From Ochrobactrum teleogrylli (lineage in GTDB: Bacteria > Pseudomonadota > Alphaproteobacteria > Rhizobiales > Rhizobiaceae), in NCBI RefSeq assembly GCF_006376685.1, contig NZ_VEWL01000004.1, positions 248,001 through 312,000 of the forward strand: a stretch of DNA of 64,000 nucleotides, in the 5' to 3' direction. This document shows, piece by piece, positions 37,611 to 47,368 of this stretch. Positions within the stretch are counted from its first letter, which is position 1. Each line of letters begins with the position of its first letter. A program made the translations under genes and the position numbers. The notes under the pieces are model-generated. The model was not told the DNA's origin. It worked only from the letters and a program-made list of their open reading frames with translations, and did no database searches.

Positions 37611-38465
37611 GTGCAAGCAGTGTTGACGTCCATCGATACCGGCAATCTGGAAAAACTCGCCTCGCAGCGCGTCAATGGCGTTGGCGGGCTGACCGTCCAT
37701 TTCAAGGATGGGCGGTCCCGCATTTCCCGGCTTTATCAGGAAGGCGCGGCCAAAATCCGCATGCCGCAAGTGGCGCGTGACCCGCTGGAAGCGATCCTGA
37801 TCAACACCTCCGGCGGACTGACCGGCGGCGACCGGCTGCGCTGGGATGTGGAATTGCAGGAAGGTGCTTCCGCCGTCATCACAACGCAGGCCTGCGAGCG
37901 AATTTATCGCTCCGGCGGTGGCGATGCGCGCATCGCTACACGCATCAAGGCTGCAAAAGGCACGCATCTTGCATGGCTCCCGCAGGAAACCATTTTGTTC
38001 AACCGTTCCGCGCTGTCGCGGGGGCTGGATGTCGAGATGGAGGAAGGCGCGGACGTGCTGCTGGTGGAGGCGACTGTTTTCGGGCGGCTCGCCATGGGTG
38101 AGGCGGTCGAACAGGCATCGTTCAGTGATCGCTGGCGGGTGCGGCTTGGCGGGCGTCTGGTTCATGCGGAAGAGTTCTGCCTTGGGCCTGATGTTGCCGC
38201 TGAATTGCGGGCGAGAGCGGTCGCCGATGGCGGGCTTGCCGTTGCCACGGTGTTGCTGGTTTCGGATCAGGCCGAACGGCAACTGGGGGCCGCACGCGCG
38301 ATCATCGGCGAAGAGGGCGGCGCCAGCATCTGGCAGGTCGGCGGCGCCTCGAAGCTCGCGGCGCGGCTTTATGCGCCGGACAGTTATGCCTTGCGCAAGC
38401 GCCTTGTTCCTTTGCTGGCGCTGCTCAATGGAAAGGCAGGACTGCCCAAAGTTTGGTCAATTTGA
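37611..38465 (+). CDS. ureD: Urease accessory protein UreD
   Basis: A 284-residue urease maturation factor that forms the UreD-UreF-UreG complex on apo-urease for nickel insertion. Family segments are present: [20 protein letters not shown] near residue 65, then [22 protein letters not shown] and [14 protein letters not shown]. The start appears to be GTG at 37611 behind GGGG; a second GTG is at 37620. It opens the urease cluster ureD-ureA-hupE/ureJ-ureB-ureC-ureE-ureF-ureG. Confidence 0.92.
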   Translation: MQAVLTSIDTGNLEKLASQRVNGVGGLTVHFKDGRSRISRLYQEGAAKIRMPQVARDPLEAILINTSGGLTGGDRLRWDVELQEGASAVITTQACERIYRSGGGDARIATRIKAAKGTHLAWLPQETILFNRSALSRGLDVEMEEGADVLLVEATVFGRLAMGEAVEQASFSDRWRVRLGGRLVHAEEFCLGPDVAAELRARAVADGGLAVATVLLVSDQAERQLGAARAIIGEEGGASIWQVGGASKLAARLYAPDSYALRKRLVPLLALLNGKAGLPKVWSI

Positions 38466-38512
38466 ATTCGCGGCCATCGTGTCGCTTTTGGTGAGAAGGG
38501 TCGAAACAAGTC

Positions 38513-38815
38513 ATGAATTTGACGCCCAGAGAAAAAGACAAGCTGTTGATTGCCATGGCGGCGATGGTTGCCCGCCGCCGTCTGGAACGCGGTGTGAAGC
38601 TCAATCATCCCGAAGCCATCGCCTTGATCAGCGATTTCGTTGTCGAAGGCGCGCGTGACGGACGCACCGTCGCCGATCTGATGGAAGCAGGCGCGCATGT
38701 CATCAGTCGGGAACAGGTGATGGCGGGCGTTGCCGAGATGATCCACGACATTCAGGTCGAAGCGACATTTCCCGATGGCACCAAGCTTGTCACGGTACAT
38801 GAGCCGATCCGCTGA
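38513..38815 (+). CDS. ureA: Urease gamma subunit
   Basis: A 100-residue structural subunit of urease. It begins [17 protein letters not shown] and has the typical [20 protein letters not shown] and C-terminal [15 protein letters not shown]. Length is exactly that of stand-alone UreA. It lies 47 bp after ureD. Unlike most urease loci, ureB does not follow directly; a hupE/ureJ gene intervenes. Confidence 0.95.
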   Translation: MNLTPREKDKLLIAMAAMVARRRLERGVKLNHPEAIALISDFVVEGARDGRTVADLMEAGAHVISREQVMAGVAEMIHDIQVEATFPDGTKLVTVHEPIR

Positions 38816-38846
38816 TTTTGAAATCTAATTTTTGAAAAGGTGCACG

Positions 38847-39434
38847 ATGAAGAAGATGACGGTCCTGACGGCAGCAGCGTTTGCGCTCATTGCAAACCCT
38901 GCCTTTGCCCACCTCAATCCCGCCGAACACGGCTCGTTTGCCGCCGGTTTCTCGCATCCGTTTTTCGGTGCGGATCATATTCTGGCGATGGTCGCCATCG
39001 GTCTCTGGGCGGCGATGCTGGGCGGGCGAGCGCTTTTCATCGTGCCTGCGGCTTTTGTCGGCGTCATGCTTCTGGGCTTCATGGCGGCGCTTGTCGGTAT
39101 GTCGCTGCCATTCGTCGAGCCGGTCATTCTGGCCTCGGTGGTCGTGCTTGGTTTTCTCGTTGCACTGGCGCTGCCGGTCTCGCCGCTTGTCGGCGCGGTG
39201 ATTGCCGGTTTCTTCGCTTTCTTTCATGGTCATGCGCATGGCGGTGAAATCGGCGCTGCGACCTTCTTCAGTTATGCGGCAGGCTTTGCGCTGGCGACGG
39301 CCCTGCTCCACGCAGCGGGTATCGCGTTTGGTCTTGGCATCGGGCGTCTGGTGTCGGGCCCGAGCGGACGCCTCGCCCTGCGGGTTGCCGGTGGCGCGAC
39401 CGCGCTTGGCGGACTGATGCTGATCGCTGGTTGA
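38847..39434 (+). CDS. ureJ: HupE/UreJ-family membrane protein, putative nickel importer
   Basis: A 195-residue membrane protein. A signal-like first segment ([18 protein letters not shown]) is followed by the family motif HP(F)FGADHILAM with conserved His and Asp, and a second His-rich loop [12 protein letters not shown]; six hydrophobic spans are visible. HupE/UreJ proteins are linked to nickel uptake for hydrogenase or urease. AAAAGG lies upstream of the ATG at 38847. It sits between ureA and ureB, so it is co-expressed with the enzyme that needs the metal. Transport of nickel is a family-based prediction. Confidence 0.88.
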   Translation: MKKMTVLTAAAFALIANPAFAHLNPAEHGSFAAGFSHPFFGADHILAMVAIGLWAAMLGGRALFIVPAAFVGVMLLGFMAALVGMSLPFVEPVILASVVVLGFLVALALPVSPLVGAVIAGFFAFFHGHAHGGEIGAATFFSYAAGFALATALLHAAGIAFGLGIGRLVSGPSGRLALRVAGGATALGGLMLIAG

Positions 39435-39442
39435 GGTGCGCC

Positions 39443-39748
39443 ATGATACCCGGCGAAATCTTCACAGTTGATGGCGAAATAGAGCTCAATGCGGGACAGT
39501 CCACGATCACGATCAAGGTTGCCAATACCGGCGACCGGCCGATCCAGGTTGGCAGCCATTATCATTTCTACGAGGCGAATGCGGCACTTGCATTCGAGCG
39601 CGAGAAGGCACGCGGTTGCAGGCTCGATATAGCGGCGGGAACCGCCGTGCGTTTCGAGCCGGGACAGGAACGCGACGTGACGCTGGTTCCGCTTGGCGGC
39701 AAGCGTGAGGTCTATGGGTTCCGCCAGAAAATCATGGGTAAGCTTTAA
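39443..39748 (+). CDS. ureB: Urease beta subunit
   Basis: A 101-residue structural subunit. It begins [18 protein letters not shown] and has the hallmark [16 protein letters not shown] and the C-terminal [18 protein letters not shown] precedes the ATG at 39443, which is 8 bp after the hupE/ureJ stop. A palindromic repeat separates it from ureC. Confidence 0.95.
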   Translation: MIPGEIFTVDGEIELNAGQSTITIKVANTGDRPIQVGSHYHFYEANAALAFEREKARGCRLDIAAGTAVRFEPGQERDVTLVPLGGKREVYGFRQKIMGKL

Positions 39749-39757
39749 TTCAGAGCC

Positions 39758-39818
39758 AGAGCACATCCCGAAAAGTGTGAAACGGTTTTCGGACGAGATG
39801 TGCGTCAAAACAAAGAGC
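39758..39818. repeat. Palindromic intergenic repeat, half element (copy 2)
   Basis: Inverted arms GCACATC/GATGTGC and CCGAAAA/TTTTCGG fold into one hairpin around GTGTGAAACGG. The layout matches copy 1 (9225-9283) but the sequence belongs to a variant subtype. It lies inside the urease operon between ureB and ureC and would form a hairpin in the mRNA. Confidence 0.65.
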
Positions 39819-39834
39819 GCCGACGGAGAATTTC

Positions 39835-41547
39835 ATGCCAGCTAAAATCAGTCGCGCCACCTATGCGCAGATGTTTGGCCCCACCACTGGCGACAAGCTT
39901 CGCCTTGCCGATACGGAACTTATCATCGAGGTCGAACACGATCTCACCACCTATGGCGAGGAGGTCAAGTTCGGCGGCGGCAAGGTTATCCGTGACGGGA
40001 TGGGCCAGAGCCAGCTCCCGCGGGCGCAAGGGGCGGTCGACACGGTCATCACCAATGCGCTCATTCTGGATCACACCGGCATCTACAAGGCAGATATCGG
40101 GTTGCGCGACGGGCGCATTGCAGGCATCGGCAAAGCAGGCAATCCTGATACGCAGCCGGGCGTCACGATCATTATCGGCCCGGGCACCGAAATCATTGCG
40201 GGCGAGGGCAAGATCGTCACGGCGGGCGGCATCGATTCGCATATTCACTTTATCTCGCCGCAACAGGTGGATGAGGCGCTGAATGCCGGCATCACCTGTA
40301 TGGTGGGGGGCGGCACCGGCCCCGCGCATGGCACGCTGGCGACAACCTGCACGCCCGGACCGTGGCATATTGCGCGGCTGATCGAATCCTTCGACGGCAT
40401 GGCGATGAATTTCGGCGTCTTCGGCAAAGGCAATGCCTCATTGCCGGGCGCGCTGGAGGAAATGGTGCTGGCAGGGGCTTGCGGCCTCAAGCTGCATGAA
40501 GATTGGGGCACGACGCCTGCGGCTATCGACAATTGCCTTTCCGTGGCCGACCATTTCGACGTGCAGGTGGCGATCCACACCGATACGCTCAATGAAAGCG
40601 GCTTTGTGGAAGACACGCTGAATGCCTTCAAGGGACGCACCATCCACTCCTTCCACACCGAAGGTGCGGGCGGCGGCCACGCGCCGGATATTATCCGCGT
40701 CTGCCAATATCCCAATGTTCTGCCCGCATCGACCAATCCGACACGGCCCTATACGATCAATACGGTGGCGGAACATCTCGACATGCTGATGGTTTGCCAT
40801 CACCTGTCGCCCGCCATCCCGGAAGATATCGCCTTCGCTGAAAGCCGCATCCGCAAGGAGACCATCGCGGCGGAAGATATTCTGCACGATATGGGCGCGT
40901 TTTCGATTATCTCGTCCGACAGTCAGGCCATGGGCCGCGTCGGCGAAATGATCATCCGCTGTTGGCAGACGGCGGACAAGATGAAGCGCCAGCGCGGCAG
41001 TCTTCCCGATGACAGACCGGGCAATGACAATTACCGCGCCCGTCGCTATGTGGCGAAATATACCATCAATCCGGCCATCGCCCATGGCATGTCGCATGAG
41101 ATCGGCTCGATTGAAGTTGGAAAGCGCGCCGATCTGGTGTTGTGGAACCCGGCTTTCTTCGGCGTCAAGCCGGATATGGTGCTGCTGGGCGGCTGGATCG
41201 TAACGGCTCCGATGGGCGATCCCAATGGGTCTATCCCCACGCCGCAGCCGATGCATTATCGCCCGATGTTCGGTTCGTTTGGCAAGGCGCGCACCAATAC
41301 CTCAATCACTTTTGTTTCGCAGGCGGCAATCGAAGGTGGGCTGCGTGAGAAAATTGGAGTGGACAAGCAGATGGCTGCGGTCATCAATACGCGTGGCGGC
41401 ATTGGCAAGCAGTCGATGATCCTCAACAATGCGATGCCACAAATGGAAGTCGACCCGGAAACCTATGAAGTGCGCGCCGATGGCGAGCTTCTGACATGCG
41501 ATCCGGTTGACGTGGTGCCGATGGCGCAGCGCTATTTCCTGTTCTGA
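39835..41547 (+). CDS. ureC: Urease alpha subunit (catalytic)
   Basis: A 570-residue nickel enzyme subunit that hydrolyses urea to ammonia and carbamate. All active-site residues expected from Klebsiella urease are present with a +2 offset: His136 and His138 (DSHIHF), the carbamylated Lys219 (GLKLHEDWG), His248, His274 (HSFHTEG), Cys321-His322 on the mobile flap (VCHHLS) and Asp362. Length is standard. With ureA and ureB as separate genes it forms the (alpha-beta-gamma)3 enzyme. Confidence 0.97.
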   Translation: MPAKISRATYAQMFGPTTGDKLRLADTELIIEVEHDLTTYGEEVKFGGGKVIRDGMGQSQLPRAQGAVDTVITNALILDHTGIYKADIGLRDGRIAGIGKAGNPDTQPGVTIIIGPGTEIIAGEGKIVTAGGIDSHIHFISPQQVDEALNAGITCMVGGGTGPAHGTLATTCTPGPWHIARLIESFDGMAMNFGVFGKGNASLPGALEEMVLAGACGLKLHEDWGTTPAAIDNCLSVADHFDVQVAIHTDTLNESGFVEDTLNAFKGRTIHSFHTEGAGGGHAPDIIRVCQYPNVLPASTNPTRPYTINTVAEHLDMLMVCHHLSPAIPEDIAFAESRIRKETIAAEDILHDMGAFSIISSDSQAMGRVGEMIIRCWQTADKMKRQRGSLPDDRPGNDNYRARRYVAKYTINPAIAHGMSHEIGSIEVGKRADLVLWNPAFFGVKPDMVLLGGWIVTAPMGDPNGSIPTPQPMHYRPMFGSFGKARTNTSITFVSQAAIEGGLREKIGVDKQMAAVINTRGGIGKQSMILNNAMPQMEVDPETYEVRADGELLTCDPVDVVPMAQRYFLF

Positions 41548-41562
41548 GATTTGAGGTGGAAC

Positions 41563-42099
41563 ATGTTTCGAGCAACAAACATCATCCGCGCGCATGAAGT
41601 GATCGACGCTGTTCCGGCGGCGCATGCCGTGCTGGAGCGTGACGAACGCCATCTGCGCCGCAAGGCTATCACGCTCGATAGCGGCGAGAAGGTGCTTGCC
41701 GATTTTCCAGAGCCGGTGGTGCTGGAACATGGCGACCGGATCGTTCTCGACGACGGGCGGGAGATCGAGATCCGCGCCGCCAGCGAAGAGCTTTACGAAA
41801 TCCACGGTCGCGACCAGCTGCATATCGCTGAGCTTGCATGGCATATCGGCAACCGGCATCTGGCGGCGCAGATTGAAGCGGACCGCATCTTCATTCTGCG
41901 TGACCATGTGATCAAGGCGATGCTGGAAGGTCTGGGCGCAACCGTGACCGATGTGGTGGCGATTTTCAGCCCGTTGCGCGGCGCTTATTCAGGTGGCCAT
42001 TCGCATCATGACCACGGCGGGCATAGTCACGGACATGACCACGCACATGGTCACGATCACGGCCACGATCATGACCATCACCACCACCATCACGACTGA
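41563..42099 (+). CDS. ureE: Urease accessory protein UreE with histidine-rich tail
   Basis: A 178-residue nickel metallochaperone. The UreE core runs from [14 protein letters not shown] to about residue 145 and includes [10 protein letters not shown] with the conserved dimer-interface His. The last 30 or so residues are almost only His, Asp and Gly, ending in six His plus Asp; such a tail stores or delivers nickel. GAGGTGG precedes the ATG at 41563. The DNA for the tail overlaps the start of ureF in another frame. Confidence 0.93.
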   Translation: MFRATNIIRAHEVIDAVPAAHAVLERDERHLRRKAITLDSGEKVLADFPEPVVLEHGDRIVLDDGREIEIRAASEELYEIHGRDQLHIAELAWHIGNRHLAAQIEADRIFILRDHVIKAMLEGLGATVTDVVAIFSPLRGAYSGGHSHHDHGGHSHGHDHAHGHDHGHDHDHHHHHHD

Positions 42100-42757
42100 C
42101 CCCAACACCGCCCTCCTGCGGCTGATGGCGTGGCTGTCGCCGGTGTTTCCGGTTGGCTCGTTCAGCTATAGCCACGGGCTGGAGCAGGCGGTGCATGATG
42201 GCTTCGTCACCGATGCGGACGCATTGAAGGACTGGCTGCGCTGGCTCGTCACACGCGGTTCCGGCTGGAATGATGCGGTCTTATGCGCTGAAAGCTGGCG
42301 GCGAGCGATGGCGGGTGAGGATTTGCGGGAAGTGGCCGATCTGGCGGAGGCGCTGGCCGGTTCGCGGGAACGGCATATGGAAACCACGCTACAAGGCGGT
42401 GCCTTCCTGTCGGCGGCGCGCAGCTGGCCGTCTCCAGTCTTCGATCAACTGCCGGGCGATTGCGCCTATCCGGTGGCCGTCGGGGCCGTGGCCGCCGCGC
42501 ATGGCGTTCCGCTCGGCTCGACGCTGGCAGCCTTCTTGCAAGCCTTCTGCATCAATCTGTTGCAGGCATCTATCCGCCTGTCGGTAACAGGACAAAGCGG
42601 CGTGACCACTACCATGGCGGCGCTGGAAACCACGCTGGCGGAAACCGCCATGCGCGCAGGACAGTCTGGTCTGGACGGCCTTGGCTCGGCGACATTTATC
42701 GCCGACATTATGGCCATGAAACACGAAACACAGCATTCGAGGCTTTTTCGCTCATGA
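42071..42757 (+). CDS. ureF: Urease accessory protein UreF
   Basis: A 228-residue helical protein that bridges UreD and UreG in the activation complex. The family core begins [20 protein letters not shown] and continues with [10 protein letters not shown] and [16 protein letters not shown]. The start is uncertain: ATG at 42071 lies inside the His-tail codons of ureE and has no clear ribosome site, so translation probably depends on coupling to ureE. Further in-frame ATGs exist upstream (42047, 42035). The Thr/Ile-rich N-terminus is simply the His-repeat DNA read in another frame. Confidence 0.88.
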   Translation: MTITTTITTDPNTALLRLMAWLSPVFPVGSFSYSHGLEQAVHDGFVTDADALKDWLRWLVTRGSGWNDAVLCAESWRRAMAGEDLREVADLAEALAGSRERHMETTLQGGAFLSAARSWPSPVFDQLPGDCAYPVAVGAVAAAHGVPLGSTLAAFLQAFCINLLQASIRLSVTGQSGVTTTMAALETTLAETAMRAGQSGLDGLGSATFIADIMAMKHETQHSRLFRS

Positions 42758-43380
42758 CACAGAAAAACGGACCGCTCAGAATTGGTATCGGTGGGCCGGT
42801 TGGCTCCGGCAAGACGACGCTGACCGAAAAGCTCTGCAAGGCGCTGCGCGACACATATTCGGTCGCCGTCATCACCAACGATATCTACACGCAGGAAGAT
42901 GCCTATATTCTGGCGCGCCACCAGGCGCTGTCCGAGGACCGTATCATGGGCGTGGAAACCGGCGGTTGTCCTCATACGGCAATTCGTGAGGATGCGTCGA
43001 TCAACCTGCAGGCTATCGCCGAAATGAACCGGCGCTTCCCTGATCTGGATATCGTGTTCATCGAATCCGGCGGCGATAATCTGGCGGCGACCTTCTCTCC
43101 CGATCTGGCCGATCTGACGCTTTATGTCATTTCCGTCTGTCAGGGTGAGGAAATTCCGCGCAAGGGTGGGCCGGGCATCACGCGTTCAGATTTTCTGGTC
43201 ATCAACAAGAGCGACCTTGCACCCTATGTCCGCGTCGATCTGGAGGTGATGGAAGGTGACGCGGCACGCATGCGCGGCAAGCGTCCGTTCGGCTTTACCG
43301 ATCTGCATCGCGGCGAGGGTGTGCAGGCGGTGATCGATTTCATCGTCGAAAATGGCGGGCTGGATATTCGCGCCGCCTGA
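42754..43380 (+). CDS. ureG: Urease accessory GTPase UreG
   Basis: A 208-residue GTPase that drives nickel insertion into urease. The P-loop GPVGSGKT is at about residues 14-21, then [25 protein letters not shown] (with the Cys-Pro-His nickel site), [14 protein letters not shown] and NKSDLAPYV. It overlaps ureF by 4 nt (ATGA). It is the last urease gene; a full-length palindromic repeat follows. Confidence 0.96.
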   Translation: MTQKNGPLRIGIGGPVGSGKTTLTEKLCKALRDTYSVAVITNDIYTQEDAYILARHQALSEDRIMGVETGGCPHTAIREDASINLQAIAEMNRRFPDLDIVFIESGGDNLAATFSPDLADLTLYVISVCQGEEIPRKGGPGITRSDFLVINKSDLAPYVRVDLEVMEGDAARMRGKRPFGFTDLHRGEGVQAVIDFIVENGGLDIRAA

Positions 43381-43395
43381 TAAACGGCGTTTCGT

Positions 43396-43500
43396 TAGAG
43401 CGGTTCCGGTTAAAATGGAATCGGGGAACCGCTCTATCTATTTGTTTTTACGCATTATCCTACGCAAAACCGCTACGCACTTTTGCTGGAAATGCTCTAT
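43396..43500. repeat. Full-length palindromic intergenic repeat, Bru-RS/RIME type (copy 3)
   Basis: About 105 bp in two modules. The left module is the hairpin AGAGCGGTTCC ... GGAACCGCTCT (43397-43435). The right module runs through TTGTTTTTACGCATTATCC to the end and is the reverse complement of copy 1. The outermost bases read TAGAG at both ends, and the last TAG provides the stop codon of the convergent Na/Pi gene. It probably also separates the two convergent transcripts. Confidence 0.85.
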
Positions 43501-45362
43501 ATCCGAACCAGCGGCGTATCCTCATCGAACAGGTCGGAGAGGTTGTGCAGCGGGTCGTTGAGCGACCGCTTGCGGATGGTCAGCAACGTATTCAGCCCGT
43601 TTGCAATGCGCCTTGCATAGCCGAGATCGTTGAGAAGCGAGCTCAGCTGCAAGCCGCTGACTTTTTCCTGCCTGTTCGCTTCGAAAAGCTTCGCGCCGAA
43701 ATCCCGCTCGAAGTCTTTGACCTTCTCGGTAAAAGTCTGCTGGTGGATATCCCAATTGTCGCTTGCTGCGTCGGCGCGGCTCAAAACGCGCACTTCATGC
43801 AGCACATTGACCAGATGTTCGCGCAGCTCGACATAGGCGTCGCGCACGGGTGAATTGGTCTGCCGGAGATAGAAGCCGAGATTCTTCTGGAGATGCTTGG
43901 CATCCTTGACGATTTCCGCCATTTGCAGCGCGATGATCTGGGCGGTCATCCAGAAATTCTGCTGGTCCTTGTCGTTCCCCGGATCGACCTTGCCGATGAA
44001 ACTCAATATGTCACCATAGACGCCTTTGATGTAGAGCCGGTAGAGCAGGTCGGCATCGACATAATCGGCATCGGGCGCGGCGCGCATAACGGCGTCGTCA
44101 TGCTTGGCACGGTTGATCTCGCTGATCGGCAGATAAAGCGCGTGGCAGATCACCTCCACGCTCAAGCGCCCGAGATGCTGCAATTCATGCACGAGCGCCA
44201 GAGCCGCCGTTTCCGGCGAGTTGAGCGCCGTCTTGTCGAGATAACGGGCGCGTAGCGCATTGTCCGGCAGGTCCGGTGTGCCCGCCGGGATGAGAACGCG
44301 CGGTTCCGGCCTGTCGGGCAGCATACGTTCGAGAAACCGCGTGAAGGGAACCAGTGCGGGCCAGAAGATCAACACGCCTAGAATGTTGAATTCGCTGTTG
44401 AAGATCGCAAGCTGGATGAGCTGGTTGTCGCCGACGCCCATTGCCTCTGACAGCCACACGGCAAGGCGAACAAGCACCCCCATCAGGACAAGTGAAATGC
44501 ACGCGGTGACGACATTGAAAATCACATGCGCCAGCGCCAGCCTTTGGCCGCTGCGGTTGCCACCGAGCGCACCGGCAATGCCGGTGGTGACACTGCTGCC
44601 GACATTGGCCCCGATGGCAATCGCCGCCGATTGCCAGAGATCGACTTGTCCAAGGCCAAGTGCTGCCAGCGTCAGCATGAGAGTCGCATGGGTGGACTGT
44701 AGCAGCAGGGTCAACACAAGGCCGATGCCAGCGAAAATGACCTGACCAAGCCAGCCATCGATCCTGTATTGCGCGAGATCGAAATTCTCGGTGACAACGG
44801 AAAAGCCCTGCTTGATGCCGTCAATGCCGAGAAAGATGAAGGCGATGCCGAGCAGAATGCGCCCGATGGCCTTGATCTTCGGCCCGAAGAAACTCGCCAA
44901 CACGCCGAACACCATCAGCGGCAGCGCCAGCGACGACAGGCTGAAATTCTGCCCGGCCAGCGACAGCAGCCATATGCCGGTTGCGGAACCAAGATTTGCG
45001 CCGAAGATGATGGATATGCCCGCGGCCAGTGAAATCAGGCCGGTGGTGATGAAGGCGATGGTCATCAGCGAAACGAGCGTGCTCGATTGCATCACCGTCG
45101 CGCCGACCAGCCCGACCAGCAGACTTTTCCACGAGGTCGAGGTGCCGCGCGCCAGCATGCGCTCCAGTGCGCTGCCTGCCAGATTGCGCAAGCCGTCTTC
45201 AAGGCACTGCATCCCGAACAGGAAGATTGCAAGTCCGGCGCAGAGCGTCAGCCAGCTTTCGTTGAGCCAGAAACTATAGCCGAGGACGGCGACCAGTATC
45301 AGGCCAAGAAAGCGCGCCGCCTTCTGCCCCATTCCATTTTCCGACGACACAAGCGCTGCCAT
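43497..45362 (-). CDS. Na/Pi cotransporter family protein (PhoU-like tail)
   Basis: A 621-residue membrane protein. The N-terminal half has the two inverted Na/Pi-cotransporter repeats with Gln-Ser-Ser/Thr signatures (ATVMQSSTLVSLMTIAFI and LLQSTHATLMLTLAALGL) and about nine spans. The C-terminal 250 residues form a helical, soluble PhoU-like domain. Such proteins move phosphate with sodium or control phosphate export. I prefer ATG at 45362; the frame opens with TTG at 45410, and neither has a strong ribosome site. Its stop codon lies inside the palindromic repeat at 43396-43500. Confidence 0.85.
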   Translation of the reverse strand: MAALVSSENGMGQKAARFLGLILVAVLGYSFWLNESWLTLCAGLAIFLFGMQCLEDGLRNLAGSALERMLARGTSTSWKSLLVGLVGATVMQSSTLVSLMTIAFITTGLISLAAGISIIFGANLGSATGIWLLSLAGQNFSLSSLALPLMVFGVLASFFGPKIKAIGRILLGIAFIFLGIDGIKQGFSVVTENFDLAQYRIDGWLGQVIFAGIGLVLTLLLQSTHATLMLTLAALGLGQVDLWQSAAIAIGANVGSSVTTGIAGALGGNRSGQRLALAHVIFNVVTACISLVLMGVLVRLAVWLSEAMGVGDNQLIQLAIFNSEFNILGVLIFWPALVPFTRFLERMLPDRPEPRVLIPAGTPDLPDNALRARYLDKTALNSPETAALALVHELQHLGRLSVEVICHALYLPISEINRAKHDDAVMRAAPDADYVDADLLYRLYIKGVYGDILSFIGKVDPGNDKDQQNFWMTAQIIALQMAEIVKDAKHLQKNLGFYLRQTNSPVRDAYVELREHLVNVLHEVRVLSRADAASDNWDIHQQTFTEKVKDFERDFGAKLFEANRQEKVSGLQLSSLLNDLGYARRIANGLNTLLTIRKRSLNDPLHNLSDLFDEDTPLVRI

Positions 45363-45551
45363 GGTTGCTGTCTTTGTTTCCTTCGTGCGGGGGATGTTTT
45401 GGGATTGCAATCAGTCGGTCAGATTTTTCGCGCCTTCGGATGAAGTATTGCTTGATGATAAGCAGCTCGTTCTGAAAGCGCTATCCGGAAATTTCGATCC
45501 GGGAAATCTGTTTGCTATGGGCACCCTGCCGGAGTGAAATTCGTTTCACCT

Positions 45552-45600
45552 GAATTAATTTGAATTGCAAAGCAAATTAATTCGTGCTTTATTGTCCCTA
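45552..45600 (+). promoter_or_regulatory. MarR operator and promoter, possibly leaderless transcript
   Basis: GAATTAATTTG (45552-45562) and CAAATTAATTC (45573-45583) are perfect 11-bp inverted arms with a 10-bp spacer, typical of a MarR-dimer site. A -35-like TTGCAA (45565-45570) lies in the spacer and a -10-like TTTATT (45588-45593) follows after 17 bp. The predicted start site then falls at or next to the ATG at 45600, and no ribosome site is visible, which suggests a leaderless mRNA. Confidence 0.6.
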
Positions 45601-46073
45601 TGCAATCCAGTTCGTCTTCTCCTCGGTCCCAATTCGGGATTCGCTTCTCGTTGCTTGCCCGACGCTGGCGGCGCGCGCTTGATACGCGCCTTGCTGAAGC
45701 GGGGCTTTCCGATGCCACCTGGGTTCCGTTGATCCATCTTCAGACCACCGGCGGCGGCGTGACGCAGAAGGAACTCGCCGCTCTGGTCGGGATCGACGGA
45801 TCAAGCCTTGTGCGGCTTCTGGATATTCTGTCCCGTCAGGAACTGGTCGAGCGCCGGGTCGATGAAAACGACAACCGCGCGCGGTTGATCTTCCTTACGC
45901 CCAAAGGTGAGCAGCGCGTGGCCGAAATCCGGCGCGAACTGGCCAAAGGCGAGGAAGATATGCTGGCGGACATTTCCGATGCGGATCTGGCCACCATGCT
46001 TGACCATTTTGACTCTATCGAGCAGCGCCTCGCGGCCAAGCCGCTGAGACGCGCACAGGAAACCGGAGAATGA
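45600..46073 (+). CDS. MarR-family transcriptional regulator
   Basis: A 157-residue winged-helix repressor. The HTH is in the middle (VTQKELAALVGIDGSSLVRLLDIL), followed by the wing (ELVERRVDENDNRARLIFLTPKG). Long helices at both ends would form the dimer interface. MarR proteins release DNA on binding phenolic or other small molecules. The gene overlaps the following FUSC gene by 4 nt (ATGA), so it most likely regulates itself and that transporter through the palindrome at 45552-45583. Confidence 0.9.
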   Translation: MQSSSSSPRSQFGIRFSLLARRWRRALDTRLAEAGLSDATWVPLIHLQTTGGGVTQKELAALVGIDGSSLVRLLDILSRQELVERRVDENDNRARLIFLTPKGEQRVAEIRRELAKGEEDMLADISDADLATMLDHFDSIEQRLAAKPLRRAQETGE

Positions 46074-47191
46074 GTACCGAAACGTCTACGATGACATCGG
46101 CCCGCAGGCTGGATGCCGCGCGCCAGCTTTTGAAGCCGCAACAGTTTCGGGAAAGCGTCGCGCTTTCGCGGCAGCCTTCCATTCGCAATTCGTCGCTCGC
46201 GGGCCTTCAGTCGGCAGCCACGGCGGTCATCGCTTTGCCGCTGGTCTATCTTTCGCCCTGGTCGCATCTGATCGGCTTTGCTTCGCTTGGCGCTCTGGTC
46301 GCCCTGTTTGGGCGCTTCGCACCACAGGCACGCCGCAACCGCGTTGTGCTTCTGTGCGCCATCTGCCAGACGCTGGCCGTGCTCAGCATGTCGCTTGTCG
46401 CCGCAGCGGGTGCGCCGCTGGCTGTACAGCTTATGCTTCTCGCCGTTCTGTGTGGCGTGTTCTGTTTTGTGACCACCACCGGAAAATTCGGCCCTCCCGG
46501 AGCGTTGATCTTCATTTTTGCCGCCGGGGCGTCGATGAGCCAGTCGGTTACGGTGCATCAGACGGCGGAACGCACCGCCGCCACTGCGCTGGTCGCGATA
46601 CTGGCCTTTCTGGTCTGTGTGCTGACGGAGTATTTCCGCCATCAGGCAAGCCCAGAAAAGCCTTTCCCTTCGGAGGCGTTGCGACCAATTCGTCACCGGC
46701 TGATCGCTGCGGCGCGCGTCGCTTTTGGCGCGGGTGTAGCGGCGTTTGCCGCCTATGCGATGGACGTCGCGCACCCTGCCTGGGCGGCAATGGGCGCTGT
46801 TGCCGTAATGCAGGGCGCGCATCTGCATATCAATATGAACCGTGCCTTGCAGCGCATGGTGGGCACCCTTCTGGGTGCGGTCGTCGCGTGGATGATCCTG
46901 ACGCAAGCACCGTCCATTTGGACGCTGATCGCGATACTGGGGCTCCTGCAATTTGCAACCGAAGTGATTATCGGTTCCAATTATGCGCTGGGGCAAATCC
47001 TTGTGACGCCGATGGCGCTGCTGATGACCTATATCGCTGCGCCGGGTCTGAATGGGGCCGATATGGTGTCGGAACGGGTTCTCGACACATTGCTCGGGGC
47101 TGCTATCGGCATTGTCTTTTCCGTGTTGTTTTCAACGCAGGACGACCGCGTCTATCTGGCCGAACATCACATAAAAAGAACGCAGCGCTGA
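46070..47191 (+). CDS. FUSC-family membrane protein
   Basis: A 373-residue inner-membrane protein with two blocks of hydrophobic spans separated by a short basic cytoplasmic loop (RHQASPEKPFPSEALRPIRHR). The second block has the FUSC pattern AYAMDVAHPAWAAMGAVAVMQG and RALQRMVGTLLGAVVAWMIL. FUSC proteins relate to the fusaric acid/aromatic acid exporters AaeB and YccS. Coupled to a MarR regulator, it is probably an efflux component for an aromatic or other toxic acid; no membrane-fusion partner is adjacent. Substrate unknown. Confidence 0.85.
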   Translation: MSTETSTMTSARRLDAARQLLKPQQFRESVALSRQPSIRNSSLAGLQSAATAVIALPLVYLSPWSHLIGFASLGALVALFGRFAPQARRNRVVLLCAICQTLAVLSMSLVAAAGAPLAVQLMLLAVLCGVFCFVTTTGKFGPPGALIFIFAAGASMSQSVTVHQTAERTAATALVAILAFLVCVLTEYFRHQASPEKPFPSEALRPIRHRLIAAARVAFGAGVAAFAAYAMDVAHPAWAAMGAVAVMQGAHLHINMNRALQRMVGTLLGAVVAWMILTQAPSIWTLIAILGLLQFATEVIIGSNYALGQILVTPMALLMTYIAAPGLNGADMVSERVLDTLLGAAIGIVFSVLFSTQDDRVYLAEHHIKRTQR

Positions 47192-47201
47192 CGGCGCTGC
47201 G
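47181..47201 (+). other. Hairpin over the FUSC stop codon
   Basis: CGCAGCGC and GCGCTGCG form an 8-bp perfect stem; the TGA stop starts the 5-nt loop. No U-run follows. It could be part of a weak terminator. Confidence 0.35.
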
Positions 47202-47368
47202 AGCGGATTAATTCCATTCGTTTTATAGAAAATAGAAAATGCTTTCTCTATTTGCGATGAGAAGGCAGTCAGCACCTTTGAACGCCAGTGCGTAGCGTGA
47301 CACCATTCCGTTACGTTTGATCCGGTCGACCGGAGAGGCGATGACGGCAATAAACGATGGTGACAAGC

